Below, piece by piece: positions 23,899 through 24,548 of a stretch of 24,548 bases of DNA. Numbering within the stretch: position 1 is the stretch's first letter; every line of letters begins with the position of its first letter. The stretch is from CAZPMT01 sp964587655 (GTDB taxonomy: Bacteria; Hydrogenedentota; Hydrogenedentia; Hydrogenedentales; SLHB01): positions 1 to 24,548 of the forward strand of contig CAZPMT010000081.1 in NCBI GenBank assembly GCA_964587655.1, written 5' to 3'. The notes under the pieces are model-generated. The model was not told where the DNA came from and searched no databases. It saw only the letters and a list, made by a program, of their open reading frames with translations. The position numbers and the translations under genes are program-made.

Positions 23899-23928
23899 CG
23901 AAACCCGATACCCGAACCCCGATACCCG
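23899..23928. repeat. Heptad repeat array, moxR side
   Basis: Four units on the + strand, CGAAACC, CGATACC, CGAACCC, CGATACC, plus a final CG. They are the inverse of the array at 23401-23438 but have mixed sequence. The array begins 3 bases after the moxR stop. In the minus-strand transcript it is G-rich (GGGUAUC units) and could pair with the C-rich array downstream. Confidence 0.88.
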
Positions 23929-23931
23929 TTC

Positions 23932-24548
<617 letters not shown>

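Larger units (their letters stand above)
23401..23928. mobile_element. Putative cassette: four-helix-bundle gene bounded by inverted heptad arrays
   Basis: About 530 bp between moxR and DUF58 contain the four-helix-bundle gene, about 90 bp of upstream sequence, and a heptad array at each end in opposite orientation. Each array ends 3 bases from a host codon (the DUF58 start at 23395-23397 and the moxR stop at 23932-23934). No transposase or recombinase gene and no clear target duplication are visible, so movement would need functions supplied elsewhere. The mobile nature is inferred. Confidence 0.45.

Overview
The window is about 24.5 kb of GC-rich, densely coded bacterial chromosome. It holds 22 protein genes I can support and no RNA genes. 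No gene fixes the taxon. An ECF sigma factor carrying a transmembrane segment, carboxypeptidase-regulatory-like repeats and a pseudopilin-like C-terminus, next to a moxR/DUF58/bat stress operon, is what I would expect from the Planctomycetota/PVC or Hydrogenedentota-like part of the tree. That placement is an inference.

Left part (1-8331), mixed single genes. A leader of about 400 bp precedes a YghO-like GNAT protein on +, whose reading frame contains a perfect 11-bp inverted repeat that looks like an in-frame insertion. On - follow two translationally coupled sugar-type ABC permeases without an adjacent binding protein or ATPase, and a DUF433 antitoxin-like gene with its own promoter and no visible toxin. 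On + come the 1137-residue membrane sigma-factor fusion and a DapF homologue in which both catalytic cysteines are serine.

Middle (8350-10350), a four-gene operon on -. It starts with a small DUF2089-type zinc-ribbon/HTH regulator and continues with a Yip1-like membrane protein, an anchored protein resembling a domain associated with BlaR1-like proteins, and an anchored DUF3887 protein. The AT-rich promoter carries two TTTTATRAAA boxes 21 bp apart that overlap the -35 element and look like an operator.

Right part (10438-24548), one long operon on -, read from high to low coordinates: moxR (cut by the window edge), a four-helix-bundle (S23/IVP) gene, a DUF58 gene, an anchored PpiC-like foldase, a DUF4381/BatD-like protein, batA, batB, batC, batD, batE, glnD, htrA, and a clear intrinsic terminator at 10438-10475. 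Most junctions are ATGA or TAATG overlaps, so the genes are probably translated as a coupled set. MoxR ATPase, DUF58, the vWA proteins and the TPR/BatD/BatE proteins are expected to form an envelope complex. HtrA and the PpiC-like protein add periplasmic quality control. GlnD, normally the nitrogen sensor, is an unusual companion.

The most striking structure is at 23401-23928. The four-helix-bundle gene is bracketed by heptanucleotide repeats (TCGGGTT type) in opposite orientation, each ending three bases from a host codon: the moxR stop on one side, the DUF58 start on the other. The right-hand repeats are translated as a period-7 tail that brings the inserted frame into an ATGA overlap with DUF58. 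This looks like a small mobile cassette that entered the operon and became part of its translational coupling.
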